64,000 bases of DNA from an uncultured Clostridia bacterium (GCA_947632195.1 CANROE010000002.1:62001-126000), one strand, 5' to 3'. Shown: positions 23,730 through 32,353, counted from the stretch's first letter. The notes: generated from the sequence alone by a model not told the origin. Numbers and translations are program-made.

Positions 23730-25946
23730 TTATTCTCTTGCTTTTTCTTGCAGTTCCGCCATGCGGGGAAGGGCGTCTCCCGCAAGGTAGTCCGCAAAGT
23801 TCTGTATCTTTTGCGCGGTCGTTTGGTCGTAGTTCTCCATGAACGCATACAATAGCGTTGTCTTGTCCTCATACGGCGCACTCACAAGAGCTTTGGCGTC
23901 CCTGCCGTTCAGGATCACCGCAAATTGCTGTTGCTTGCGGATGATCTCGTTTTCTACTTCGAGCCATTGCTCGTCAAGGGTCTTGATCTTCTCTTCGCGC
24001 TTCGCTTTTTCTTGCGCCTCCGTTTGCTTGTCGCGCTCGTCAATGAGTTCGAGGAGTTCTTCCTCTTTGCTCTTGATATTCCCGCCGACAATATCAAAGA
24101 CATAGTTCTCTTTTTCAAAGAGCCGCGCTTCTCTCTTTCCAACGTCCGCTTTGCCAGCGGCAAAGTACACGTCTTTGAGCAGATAGGACGGCGTGAACTT
24201 CGTCCAAATGGGTTCGTACCCACGGACGGACACGATCGCGTCTCCCTTTTCGTCGCCGTTGAGCCGTTCGAGCATCCCAACCGTGATAAGCGGTTGATTG
24301 CTCGCCCCCGTATTGCTTGACGCGGGATTTTCGGCGTTCGTATTCACGGAGAAGTTTTTGACCTTCTTCTGTCCGCACAGCTCAGAAAACTCCTTTCGCG
24401 TTTCGGGGTCGTCCGAGCCGATGAAGATCTTGATATTGCAGTTGGTCTTGATAATGTCGCCGATGTCCTTGCCGTATTTTGCCGTGAGCTGCGAAAAGCT
24501 CTGCAAGACGAAAAGATACCGTATCCCGCGTGACCGTCCTACCGTCACCATGCCCTCTATGTTCTCGAACTTCGGCAAATTGCCGAACTCGTCAAGGACA
24601 AAGTATGCTTTGCGTTTGAGGATCGCCGTGTCCGTCTGCCCTTTGCGGAGATTGATATTCGCTTTCTCCACAAGCTCTTTATACATCTGCGTGATGAACA
24701 GGGTGACAAAGCGATGACGCGTAAAGCGTTCGTCCGGCACGATGATAAACACGGCGTTCGGCTGTTCGTCCATGTTCACGATGTCGAGATCGTTCTCGCT
24801 CGTAAGGCTCATGATCCCGTCGTCCGAGAGCTGCTGCATATAGCTATTGACCTCGGAAAGATAACTCGTGAGCGTTCTGTCGCTCGTGATAAGTACGGTG
24901 TTGACGAGCCCTCTGACTTTGGAGAACTCGTCCCTCCCCTCGAGGAGATACTCTTTGAGTGCCGTCGTGTCCTCCGAGCAATACTTCGTGATGTTGTGGT
25001 AGACATTGAAAAGAAGCAGTTGCCTTTCCTCCATCTTTCCTTTGATACAGTCCTCGCAGAACGCAAGCACCAAGCCGAAGATGAGATTTCTTGCGCCCTC
25101 CTCCCATGTCGGTTGATCCTTGTTCTGTATGGGGCAAAGGGTATAGATGAGGTCCTTTGCGTTCTCGTAGATTTCATCTTTGAGTTCCTGCACCCTCGTC
25201 CGCGCGTCGCGGTAGGATAAAAACATTTCCCCGCCGCCGTAATACTTGCCGTCCTTTTGCACAAGGTTGTTTTCAAGTTCCTTTACGAGCCGGATGCGGC
25301 GAAGCAGGACTTCCATGGGATTCCAACGCGCCGATGAGTACGGCTCCCGAAGATCGAGCATGGAGATTTTATAGCCCTCACTTTCGAGCTGTTTGGCGTG
25401 TTTCTCATAGAGTTCTTTCTTCGGGTCCGCAACGATGATAGACGGCTTTCCCTTGCTCCTGCCCAAGATCGCGATGTTCTGATCGACGAAACCCGTCGTC
25501 TTGCCGCTGCCCGTCGTGCCGACGATCAGCGCGTGGAGTTGGCTCGTGGAAATGATCTCAACGCCGTTTTTCTTCTTTTCCGCGCCGATCACGATTTCAT
25601 CATCGTGTTCCTTTACGCCGTTCCACGTCGTCACGGTGAACTCTTTCATCCTGCGCAATCTTTTCGTCGTGAGCCATTCGGTATCTTCGAGATCGTTCTC
25701 CTTCATGGCGATATTCTGCGCGTCTACACGGTACAGAAACAAAAAGCCCATGAGCAGCAACCCGTTCACCACGCCGACCAACAGCCAGTAGTTCTTGTTC
25801 CCGAAGATCCCGTTAAAGTCATTGCCGAAAAGGGAAAATACAAGCGCGATGACGACCGCCACCACCGCGAAGATAAACGCCCAAACTGCGGCAAGCGTAC
25901 TCTTCGGTTTCTTCTTTTTGTGTTTGAATGCTTCCTCTCTATCCAT
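23730..25946 (-). CDS. virD4: VirD4/TraG type IV coupling protein
   Basis: 738 residues. Two N-terminal membrane helices (residues 17-75), Walker A GTTGSGKTTG near residue 148, and Walker B KAYFVLDEFGNLP near 450, followed by GRSRGIRYLFVLQSFSQL, the coupling-protein signature. The C-terminus carries a coiled-coil region rich in Lys/Glu/Gln (KEEELLELIDERDKQTEAQ). It should link the relaxosome to the secretion channel. It lies 3 bp after the relaxase gene and is followed by the repeat protein. Confidence 0.95.
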   Translation of the reverse strand: MDREEAFKHKKKKPKSTLAAVWAFIFAVVAVVIALVFSLFGNDFNGIFGNKNYWLLVGVVNGLLLMGFLFLYRVDAQNIAMKENDLEDTEWLTTKRLRRMKEFTVTTWNGVKEHDDEIVIGAEKKKNGVEIISTSQLHALIVGTTGSGKTTGFVDQNIAILGRSKGKPSIIVADPKKELYEKHAKQLESEGYKISMLDLREPYSSARWNPMEVLLRRIRLVKELENNLVQKDGKYYGGGEMFLSYRDARTRVQELKDEIYENAKDLIYTLCPIQNKDQPTWEEGARNLIFGLVLAFCEDCIKGKMEERQLLLFNVYHNITKYCSEDTTALKEYLLEGRDEFSKVRGLVNTVLITSDRTLTSYLSEVNSYMQQLSDDGIMSLTSENDLDIVNMDEQPNAVFIIVPDERFTRHRFVTLFITQMYKELVEKANINLRKGQTDTAILKRKAYFVLDEFGNLPKFENIEGMVTVGRSRGIRYLFVLQSFSQLTAKYGKDIGDIIKTNCNIKIFIGSDDPETRKEFSELCGQKKVKNFSVNTNAENPASSNTGASNQPLITVGMLERLNGDEKGDAIVSVRGYEPIWTKFTPSYLLKDVYFAAGKADVGKREARLFEKENYVFDIVGGNIKSKEEELLELIDERDKQTEAQEKAKREEKIKTLDEQWLEVENEIIRKQQQFAVILNGRDAKALVSAPYEDKTTLLYAFMENYDQTTAQKIQNFADYLAGDALPRMAELQEKARE

Positions 25947-25949
25947 AGT

Positions 25950-27260
25950 TCAATTTTTATAGTCCTCCCGATTTTTTCTTTCCCGCTCCTCCCGCTCGCG
26001 GGCAATCTCCTCCTCGATCTCTTCCAACCGATGAGAAAAAACCCTTCCCTGTTCCTCACATTCTTTTCCGAACGTCAGAAAAAACTTTTTGCAAGCGGCG
26101 TTGACATTCCTGCGGGAAATACCGAGTAGCTTTTTCAGACGGACGTCGTTTGCATTGTATATCTTCTTCCCTTCATACAGCTTCGGCTTGATATACTTCG
26201 CAAGGTTCAAGACAAGATTCCCTTGCCGCCGCCGGTAGTCCTCCTCGATCTGCTCGATCACATGGATGTCTTCCTCGTCGATCTTCCCTTGAAACCTTTT
26301 TGGGTCGTTCTCCATCTTCTCCATGCTCACGTTCTTTTGCGAATAGACGGAGGGGTTGCTGCAAATTTGTTCCATGGCACGTTTGCGTTGCTCGAGGGCG
26401 ATCCAAAACTTTTTGTCCGCTTGCCGCGCCCGCCTGTCATATCGGAGCAGCATTTGGACGATCCTGTCCACTCTGTCGCGGTAAGGCTTCATGTTCTCGC
26501 TTCCGTAAGAAAGCCGCCCGTCCTTCGGCAAGTCCTTTGCAAGGGCTATGATCGCTTCGCGGATCTCCTGCGTTGTGTTCATGGCTTTGCTTGGGCGCAG
26601 CATCTCTTTCAAATCTTTGACCGCCTCCGTCCGCGATTTATAGAGTTTGCCTCTGCGGTCGTCCAGATATAACTCCATGCGAACAAACATATTGTCGATC
26701 GCTTTCTTGTCGATCTGCGCATAGCGGCGAAAAGTGAGTGTTCCGTCTTTGCTCTTGTATTTCGGCTCTTTCTCCCAAAATACGAAGTGGATATGTAAGT
26801 GCGACTTGTCCTTATGAAGCGCGCACATGAGGTCGATGTTGTCCTTGTGGAACCGCGCGTCCCGAAAGAAGTTCGGGAAAGTGCGCTTGATAAACTCAAT
26901 GCACTTTTCGGGCGTTTCGATCTTGTAGGAATCTTCCTCTGCGAGCGAGATGAAACCGTGGTAGATATTCCCCTTGTTCGCTTTCAGCCGCGCCTTCATT
27001 TCGGAAACTTCCTGTTCGGGGATCATGCCCTTGTCGTTGAACACGCCCGTGTTCTTTTGCAGATACTCGAACATCGACTTGAAGAGTGACTTCCCCGTGC
27101 GCTTCCCCTCGGTATTCATGTACTCGTAGATATTCTTCCCGCCCGTCATGTCGTAGAAAGAACGCTTCTCCGCATGAGCCTCCCGCTCCACGCTCGTCGC
27201 CGATCTCGGAAGGGAGTAAGGCGTATATTGGATATTGAAGATAACGGGTTGGCTGCTCAT
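25950..27260 (-). CDS. MobL-type MOBP relaxase
   Basis: 436 residues. The metal-binding histidine motif is HKDKSHLHIHFVFWE at about 165-180, and the N-terminal SSQPVIFNIQYTPYSLPRSA contains the candidate catalytic Tyr. The second half is helical and charged, as in other MobL proteins. It should nick oriT on one strand and stay bound to the 5' end for transfer. The preceding gene and oriT candidate are directly upstream, and the nic-like TATCCTG sequence there fits a MOBP enzyme. Confidence 0.85.
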   Translation of the reverse strand: MSSQPVIFNIQYTPYSLPRSATSVEREAHAEKRSFYDMTGGKNIYEYMNTEGKRTGKSLFKSMFEYLQKNTGVFNDKGMIPEQEVSEMKARLKANKGNIYHGFISLAEEDSYKIETPEKCIEFIKRTFPNFFRDARFHKDNIDLMCALHKDKSHLHIHFVFWEKEPKYKSKDGTLTFRRYAQIDKKAIDNMFVRMELYLDDRRGKLYKSRTEAVKDLKEMLRPSKAMNTTQEIREAIIALAKDLPKDGRLSYGSENMKPYRDRVDRIVQMLLRYDRRARQADKKFWIALEQRKRAMEQICSNPSVYSQKNVSMEKMENDPKRFQGKIDEEDIHVIEQIEEDYRRRQGNLVLNLAKYIKPKLYEGKKIYNANDVRLKKLLGISRRNVNAACKKFFLTFGKECEEQGRVFSHRLEEIEEEIAREREERERKNREDYKN

Positions 27261-27263
27261 TGT

Positions 27264-27728
27264 TTACTTCCGCAGTTTCTTGATCCCTCGGTTTTCGTAG
27301 CTTTCAAGGTATTCGGGCGTATCGCAGAGCGCACCCTGCACGAACTTGTTCCCCGGCACTTTCATCCCGTTGTATTCAAGCCCCTTTGCGTTGAACACCG
27401 TGGAGACCATTGACTTTATCAGCGTTTCATTCAAGAGGATCTCCCGAAGCAGTTGTATAGACAGCGCATAAAATTCATGACTCTCTTTCTCCTCTGCGGG
27501 CATTGCCTCTGCCTCCGCGCTTTTCTCCCGTTCGACTTCTTCCTCCACCGTTCCGAGCACATCCCTTCTGAGGATCGGCAGTCCCCGCACGAGCGCGTCA
27601 TTGATAAGTAGATTGAAGCTCTCCGCATAGCGGGGATCCTCGCTGATCTCGTCGATGAGCGTCCAAAGATCTATGTCCGTGATACGGATATACCGCCGCA
27701 TCCGTCTATCCGTGCTCTCCTCTCCCAT
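27264..27728 (-). CDS. Relaxosome accessory-type protein
   Basis: 154 residues from the ATG at 27728 (GGGGGTGAAAGGG upstream); the ORF track start would run through the oriT candidate. RRYIRITDIDLWTLIDEISE at the N-terminus looks like a ribbon-helix-helix DNA-binding domain, followed by an acidic coiled segment and a conserved-looking C-terminus. A protein of this type between oriT and the relaxase gene is expected to bind oriT and recruit the relaxase. Name not assignable. Confidence 0.7.
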   Translation of the reverse strand: MGEESTDRRMRRYIRITDIDLWTLIDEISEDPRYAESFNLLINDALVRGLPILRRDVLGTVEEEVEREKSAEAEAMPAEEKESHEFYALSIQLLREILLNETLIKSMVSTVFNAKGLEYNGMKVPGNKFVQGALCDTPEYLESYENRGIKKLRK

Positions 27729-27748
27729 CCCTTTCACCCCCGAAGGAA

Positions 27749-27832
27749 AAGTCGGTTTCCGACTTGTTCCCCGCCCCGTGAGGGGCGGCTCTCGCGGCGC
27801 CGCAACAGGGTTGTGGCACCGCCTTATCCTGC
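27749..27832 (+). other. Candidate origin of transfer (oriT) with MOBP nic motif
   Basis: Three inverted repeats lie in 85 bp: AAGTCGG/CCGACTT, CCGCCCC/GGGGCGG, and GGCGCCGCAAC/GTTGTGGCACC (9 of 11). Immediately after the last comes TTATCCTGC on the plus strand, matching the IncP-type nic core ATCCTG|C, with cleavage expected after G27831. The arrangement inverted repeat then nic is that of RP4-type origins, and the relaxase gene is downstream. Confidence 0.65.
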
Positions 27833-27835
27833 TTA

Positions 27836-28216
27836 TCATTTTCGGTTCTCATGCAACACTTTCCCTCCCGTTTCCGCCTGTTTCTCATTCTCCCGTTTCA
27901 GATAATTTATCATGCCGGCAAGCGGGTTTTCGGCGATGATCTCTCCCGCGATCACATGAACGCCTTCGGGCGCAGCCGTCTTGTTTTTTTCCGTCGTGAC
28001 AAGCCCGCCCTTTCTGCCGTTCGCGCTGTTCATCGCGGCAACGTCAAGTTCGCGCTTGACGTAAAGGTAAACGCCTTTGAGGTATTTGTCGTTCGTATGG
28101 AACGGCTTGCCGTTGAACACATATTCGCAAACACCCTTGATGAACTCCCCCGCCTGTCTGTCCGTCATCTCGCTCATCGCATTGTAGAAACTCTTTTTGA
28201 ATTTGAAATTTTGCAT
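27836..28216 (-). CDS. DUF6291-like ICE protein
   Basis: 126 residues. The N-terminal half (FKKSFYNAMSEMTDRQAGEF IKGVCEYVFNGKPF, then KGVYLYVKRELDVAAMNSAN GRKGG) matches the DUF6291-type pattern seen in phage and ICE replication regions; function unknown, probably DNA-associated. The C-terminus is variable. It is the first gene of the minus-strand transfer operon and its stop codon lies within 5 bp of the putative nic site. Ribosome binding site AAAAGGAG. Confidence 0.7.
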   Translation of the reverse strand: MQNFKFKKSFYNAMSEMTDRQAGEFIKGVCEYVFNGKPFHTNDKYLKGVYLYVKRELDVAAMNSANGRKGGLVTTEKNKTAAPEGVHVIAGEIIAENPLAGMINYLKRENEKQAETGGKVLHENRK

Positions 28217-28259
28217 ATTTATTCTCCTTTTTGTTTGATTGATAATTACTCAAAAGCTA

Positions 28260-28288
28260 TTGACATATAATAGCTTATGTGCTATAAT
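28260..28288 (+). promoter_or_regulatory. Consensus promoter of the DUF4160/DUF2442 pair
   Basis: TTGACA and TATAAT separated by exactly 17 bp on the plus strand, about 33 bp before the first start codon. This is one of the strongest promoter matches in the window. Confidence 0.9.
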
Positions 28289-28320
28289 GTTTTCAGAAAG
28301 CAATTTAGGAGGAACCCCCA

Positions 28321-28574
28321 TGCCCACCATTTCAAGATTTTACGGAATGATCGTAAAGATGTACTTCTTCGGCTCCGAGCATAACCCGCCCCATATCCAT
28401 GTTGTGTATGGAGAATACATCGGCGTTATCGACATCCGAACCCTCGCCATGCTCGAAGGCGACCTGCCCGACAAAGCCTTAAAACTCGTCAAAGAATGGG
28501 TTTCGATCCACCAAAAAGCATTGCTCGAAATGTGGGAATCGCAGAATATCCATACTCTGCCCCCTCTTGATTAA
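28321..28574 (+). CDS. DUF4160 protein (first gene of a toxin-antitoxin-like pair)
   Basis: 84 residues from ATG 28321, behind AGGAGG; the ORF track start at 28239 would begin before the promoter. MPTISRFYGMIVKMYFFGSE followed by HNPPHIHVVYGEYIGVIDI is the DUF4160 signature. The family is typically encoded next to DUF2442 proteins, and the pair is often regarded as toxin-antitoxin-like, without biochemical proof that I can cite. It runs opposite to all neighbouring ICE genes and has its own promoter and terminator, as expected for cargo. Confidence 0.85.
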
Positions 28575-28585
28575 GGAGTATTCCT

Positions 28586-29053
28586 ATGTTTATGAAGATC
28601 ACCTCTGTCGCCGCTCTGCCCGACTATATCCTGCTTGTCGGCTTTTCGACGGGCGAATATAAGCAGTTTGACTTAAAGCCGCTCATCGAAAAATACCCGC
28701 CTTTCAAGTCCCTCGTTCAGGTACAGGGACTGTATGAACAGGTGAAGATCGACATGGGCGGTTACGGCTTGATTTGGAATGACGACCTCGACCTTGCCGC
28801 CGACGGCATCTATGAGAAGGGCGTTCCTTGCGAACCGCCGACAAACATAGACGACTTTCGTCAAAAGCTCTTGGAGGAACTTGTAAAGGCGCGGAGGTCG
28901 GCGGGATTGTCGCAAAAACAGCTCGAAATTCTTTCGGGTGTTCCGCAGACGTGCATTGCCCGTACCGAAAAAGGGGTTACGGACCCGCAGCTTACGACTC
29001 TCTTGAAACTGCTCGAACCGCTTGGTTTGACGCTCTCCATAACAGGTATTTGA
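28586..29053 (+). CDS. DUF2442 protein fused to an XRE-type helix-turn-helix
   Basis: 155 residues. The first 80 (MKITSVAALPDYILLVGFST ... GLIWNDDLDLAADGIYEKG) are DUF2442; residues about 95-150 form an HTH_3 domain (KARRSAGLSQKQLEILSGVP then RTEKGVTDPQLTTLLKLLEPLG). The order fits an antitoxin or autoregulator that binds its own promoter. It starts 11 bp after the DUF4160 stop with AAGGAG as ribosome binding site and is followed by a terminator. Confidence 0.85.
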   Translation: MFMKITSVAALPDYILLVGFSTGEYKQFDLKPLIEKYPPFKSLVQVQGLYEQVKIDMGGYGLIWNDDLDLAADGIYEKGVPCEPPTNIDDFRQKLLEELVKARRSAGLSQKQLEILSGVPQTCIARTEKGVTDPQLTTLLKLLEPLGLTLSITGI

Positions 29054-29059
29054 TCCTCG

Positions 29060-29089
29060 GCTATCGGATACTTCCGATAGCTTTTTTTT
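29060..29089 (+). terminator. Terminator of the DUF4160/DUF2442 pair
   Basis: GCTATCGGA, loop TACT, TCCGATAGC, then eight T on the plus strand. The opposing ArdC-like gene ends 9 bp further on. Confidence 0.9.
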
Positions 29090-29097
29090 GCTTCCGT

Positions 29098-30558
29098 TCA
29101 CGATTTGGAATTGGCAAAGCGGCCTTTCCGTCTTTCGCCCGCAGCGTCCGCAGCTCTGCGTCTCTCGCCCGCCCGCTCCACAAACTGCATGGCTTCCTGC
29201 GCGAGCTTCTCATAGTAGGCGTTGGGTTTTTCGTCCCTGTATTGCCCCGACGCTTTGAACACGCGCATAAGTTGTTCTTTGTCTTTGGTGAAAACGGCGA
29301 TCTGACACATCAATGAACGCTCGTTGCTCTCCTCGCTTCCGAGCAGGGAGATCCCGTTGAAAAGCTGATCGAACTTCGTTCCGCTCCTTGACTTTTTCGC
29401 CCTTTCCACGATTTCTCTGTCCCCCATCCGTGCAAGGCTCTCCACGCCTCTGCCGCTCATATCCACGCCGCTTCTTGTCTGCGGCAAGGCTTTTGCCGCA
29501 ACTTCGCTCGGCTTGATATACACGGCGGAGGGCCGCATCTGCACTTCATCAAGATTGACTGTCTCCATATCCTCTCCTTCCTTTTGTTCCCCCTCGGTCA
29601 TGATCTGCTCTTTTGCAAGAAGAAAGTCCACGATCTTTTCCGCGTCGGCGATCGCCGTAAACAGCGCGTTAGGGTCGTTTTTGAGCTGACTATGCCACCA
29701 TTGGATATACGCAGCATTATTGTTCACGCGCTTTGGATCTGCCTCGATGCTAAACTCTTGCATGAGAAACATGGACGCAATTTCAGCCCGCAATTCTTCC
29801 TGCGCATATTCGGGTGTTCCCCTCGCCCCCATGACGCGGTTGAGCCGCTTTTCGTTTCCCGTGGAATGCCCTATCTCATGGAAATTCGTCCCGTAAAACT
29901 CCTGCAAAGAAATGAACCTACTTCGTTGCGGCGAGACGATATAATCATGTTTATGGTTGTAAAACGCTTGATTCCCGCCATAAAAGGTGGGACACTCCGT
30001 TTTGCTCCAAAAATCCAAAAAACGCTCTACCCGCTCGGAATATCCGCTCGGATCCATCTCGGGCTTTTCAAGCGCGGGGATACCGTCTATAATGTCCCCG
30101 TTAAAGACGCGATAATACTTCCGCACGGGATAGATGTTTTCGTCCATGTACTTTTGCTTCTCTTCTTCGGTCATGCCGAGCAAAGATAGTTTACTGAACG
30201 GCTCTTTGGTGTTCCTGTCCCGAAGTTCAAAGTACTCGATCGTAACGCCGGCGTTCTTGCCGAGGGTTTTCCCCTCGGCATCCCGCTTGAACTCCCAACC
30301 TTTGTCTACCATCTGCTTGTAGGTGAGCCAACGGTTATCGGTGTATCCTCTTGCCATACTCACATAGGTCAGAAGAAAGTTGTTGTTCCCTCGGTACTTT
30401 TTGCCGGTGATCGCAGACTGCGGTCTGCCCGTTGAGATCCAACCCTGCTCCCATATCCCCTTGCCGCTTTCGAGCCGCTTCAACACTTCGTCCACGATGA
30501 GTTTGCGCTGAGGCGTGAGCTTCTCGTAAACGGAGTCATGCTCCGCGGTTTCGATCAT
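29098..30558 (-). CDS. ArdC-like antirestriction protein (zincin fold)
   Basis: 486 residues from the ATG at 30558; the track uses a TTG five codons earlier. The N-terminal part (RLESGKGIWEQGWISTGRPQ ... KKYRGNNNFLLT) is the ssDNA-binding ArdC domain, and FHEIGHSTGN (about 227-231) is the HExxH zinc motif of its metallopeptidase-like domain. ArdC proteins of conjugative elements protect incoming single-stranded DNA from restriction. A C-terminal extension of about 150 residues contains a MGDREIVERAKKSRSGTKFD segment that recurs in the giant protein (MDDRQVIEKAMNAYNGDTFK), a primase-associated type motif. Confidence 0.85.
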   Translation of the reverse strand: MIETAEHDSVYEKLTPQRKLIVDEVLKRLESGKGIWEQGWISTGRPQSAITGKKYRGNNNFLLTYVSMARGYTDNRWLTYKQMVDKGWEFKRDAEGKTLGKNAGVTIEYFELRDRNTKEPFSKLSLLGMTEEEKQKYMDENIYPVRKYYRVFNGDIIDGIPALEKPEMDPSGYSERVERFLDFWSKTECPTFYGGNQAFYNHKHDYIVSPQRSRFISLQEFYGTNFHEIGHSTGNEKRLNRVMGARGTPEYAQEELRAEIASMFLMQEFSIEADPKRVNNNAAYIQWWHSQLKNDPNALFTAIADAEKIVDFLLAKEQIMTEGEQKEGEDMETVNLDEVQMRPSAVYIKPSEVAAKALPQTRSGVDMSGRGVESLARMGDREIVERAKKSRSGTKFDQLFNGISLLGSEESNERSLMCQIAVFTKDKEQLMRVFKASGQYRDEKPNAYYEKLAQEAMQFVERAGERRRAADAAGERRKGRFANSKS

Positions 30559-30703
30559 CTTCTCCTCTCTCAAAACGCAATCTCACCTCCTCTTCCATGA
30601 TCGGCGGCTCGTCAAAGTCGCCGTCGTCTATATCGAGAATTTCCTCGATCTCGTAGCCGAGCGGGATCACTACTTCGGCTATTATTTCTTTGTTGTCTTG
30701 CAT
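30536..30703 (-). CDS. Small acidic ICE protein upstream of ArdC
   Basis: 55 residues from ATG 30703 (AAGGGGAAAT upstream): MQDNKEIIAEVVIPLGYEIE followed by an Asp/Glu-rich stretch. It overlaps the ArdC-like gene by 23 bp, so the two are probably co-translated. No family recognised. Small acidic proteins next to ArdC could be DNA mimics, but nothing in the sequence proves that. Confidence 0.5.
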   Translation of the reverse strand: MQDNKEIIAEVVIPLGYEIEEILDIDDGDFDEPPIMEEEVRLRFERGEDDRNRGA

Positions 30704-30811
30704 ATTTCCCCTTTGTGCATGTTTGCACCACCTCTTTATTGTCTTTTCGTGCAAAGCAAAATTTTATCTGCATTTGCAAGCTGTTCTTCCCCAAATTTTT
30801 TCCGAAACCAC

Positions 30812-30840
30812 TTGACTTGCTACGGCGTTTTGTCTATAAT
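30812..30840 (+). promoter_or_regulatory. Consensus promoter of the DUF234-type ATPase gene
   Basis: TTGACT and TATAAT separated by 17 bp on the plus strand; the transcription start should fall just before the palindromic repeats. Confidence 0.85.
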
Positions 30841-30845
30841 AGTTC

Positions 30846-30882
30846 TTGTCAAATCACGATTTGACAAATTTTGATTTGACAA
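30846..30882 (+). promoter_or_regulatory. Palindromic operator plus third half-site
   Basis: TTGTCAAATC-AC-GATTTGACAA is a perfect 10-bp inverted repeat, and a third GATTTGACAA copy starts 15 bp after the second. The cluster starts 5 bp after the -10 box, a position where a bound repressor would block transcription. As RNA the inverted pair could also fold. Confidence 0.7.
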
Positions 30883-30902
30883 GTTCTTTTCGAGGTATCG
30901 CA

Positions 30903-32336
30903 ATGTTCATCGGACGCAAAAACGAACTGCAATTTTTAGAGGACTGCTACCGCAGCAAAAAAGCCGAGCTTGTCATTCTATACGGCAGACGGCGCGTTGG
31001 AAAGACCGAGCTTATCAACGTGTTCTGCAAAGATAAACCGCATTTTTACTATGCCTGCCGTGAATATACCGACATTCAACAGCTTCAATCCTTCACCGAT
31101 AAGATCCGCTCCTACCATATCCCCGCCCTTGACCTCGTGGGACGGTTCGGAGATTGGGAAAAAGCGTTCCTTTCCGTATTGCAACTGCCCGCCGACAAAA
31201 AGAAGATCCTCGTCATCGACGAATTTCCGCACATCTGCAAGGCTAATCCGAGCGTTCCTTCCATTCTCCAAATTCTTTGGGATGAAAGGCTGCGTCATGA
31301 GAACGTGATGATCATTTTGAGCGGTAGTGCCATGAGTTTTATCGAGAGGGATATCCTCTCGGAGAAAAACCCGCTTTACGGAAGAACGACCGCGACCTAT
31401 AAGATCTTGCCGCTTCCATACACCGACGCCATCAAGTTCTTCCCAAATTATTCGGACGAAGATAAACTCATAGCATACTCCATCCTCGGCGGCATTCCCC
31501 ACTACCTCACGCAATTCGACCCCGACAAATCCGTCAAACAAAACGTCTTGGAACAGGTCCTGCGCAAAGGCTGTACGTTATACAACGAAGTGGAGTTCCT
31601 GATGAAACAGGAGCTGCGTGAGCCGTCTGTCTACAATACCGTGATCGAAGCGATAGCCACGGGCTGCAATTCCTTTAACGACATTCTGCAAAGGACGAAG
31701 ATCGACAAGAGCAAATTGAGCGTCTATCTCAAAAACCTTTTGGAGCTGTCCGTGATCGAAAAGGAGTTCCCCGTCCTTGCCACAAAAAATGAGAAAGCGA
31801 GCGCACAAAAAGGCAGCTATATCCTCACGGATCATTTCTTCCGTTTTTGGTATGCGTTTGCCTACCGCAACCTCACCGACCTTGAAGCCAATGCCGCAGA
31901 CCTTGTATGGGAAACGGAGATCGAAGGCGAATTGCATCGGTTTGCCTCATGGCCTTTTGAGATCGTATGTAAGGAATACCTTCTCTCGTTGAGCCGTCAA
32001 AAACTTCTTCCCTTCCGCATTACGGACGCGGGAAGATATTGGGGCAAAAAGAATGTCACGGCAAACGGAAAGACAGAGAACGTGCCCGTTGAAATTGACA
32101 TTATGGCATGTGACCGCGCACAAAATAACTTCATTCTCGGCGAATGCAAATTCACAAGCTCACCCTTTGACATGGGGCAACTGAAAGCATTACGGGAGAA
32201 GTTAGCCCTTCATGGAGCCGTTTCCTATTTCCTGTTCTCCCTGAGCGGCTTTACCGATGCGGTGAAAAAATTCGCTTCGGAAAACAACGACGTTCATCTT
32301 TTGACGGCGCACGACATCGTTACCCTCTCGGAGTAA
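30903..32336 (+). CDS. AAA ATPase with C-terminal DUF234-type nuclease-like domain
   Basis: 477 residues from ATG 30903 (CGAGGTATCGCA upstream). MFIGRKNELQFLEDCY and ILYGRRRVGKTELI (Walker A about 25-32) are the hallmark of the archaeal/bacterial ATPase_2 group; KKILVIDEFPHICK is Walker B. The C-terminal part has a winged-helix-like segment and then VEIDIMACD...NNFILGECKF, which matches the D-(x)n-E-x-K core of PD-(D/E)xK-type nucleases (DUF234). Such proteins are common cargo of unknown role, with defence suspected. Own promoter, operator and terminator; opposite to the ICE backbone. Confidence 0.85.
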   Translation: MFIGRKNELQFLEDCYRSKKAELVILYGRRRVGKTELINVFCKDKPHFYYACREYTDIQQLQSFTDKIRSYHIPALDLVGRFGDWEKAFLSVLQLPADKKKILVIDEFPHICKANPSVPSILQILWDERLRHENVMIILSGSAMSFIERDILSEKNPLYGRTTATYKILPLPYTDAIKFFPNYSDEDKLIAYSILGGIPHYLTQFDPDKSVKQNVLEQVLRKGCTLYNEVEFLMKQELREPSVYNTVIEAIATGCNSFNDILQRTKIDKSKLSVYLKNLLELSVIEKEFPVLATKNEKASAQKGSYILTDHFFRFWYAFAYRNLTDLEANAADLVWETEIEGELHRFASWPFEIVCKEYLLSLSRQKLLPFRITDAGRYWGKKNVTANGKTENVPVEIDIMACDRAQNNFILGECKFTSSPFDMGQLKALREKLALHGAVSYFLFSLSGFTDAVKKFASENNDVHLLTAHDIVTLSE

Positions 32337-32353
32337 GAACCTTCTACCCCGGG

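Noticed and set aside
28239-28320. Upstream extension of the DUF4160 ORF (start at 28239)
   Set aside because: It would place the start codon upstream of the consensus promoter; the ATG at 28321 has AGGAGG and the conserved N-terminus.
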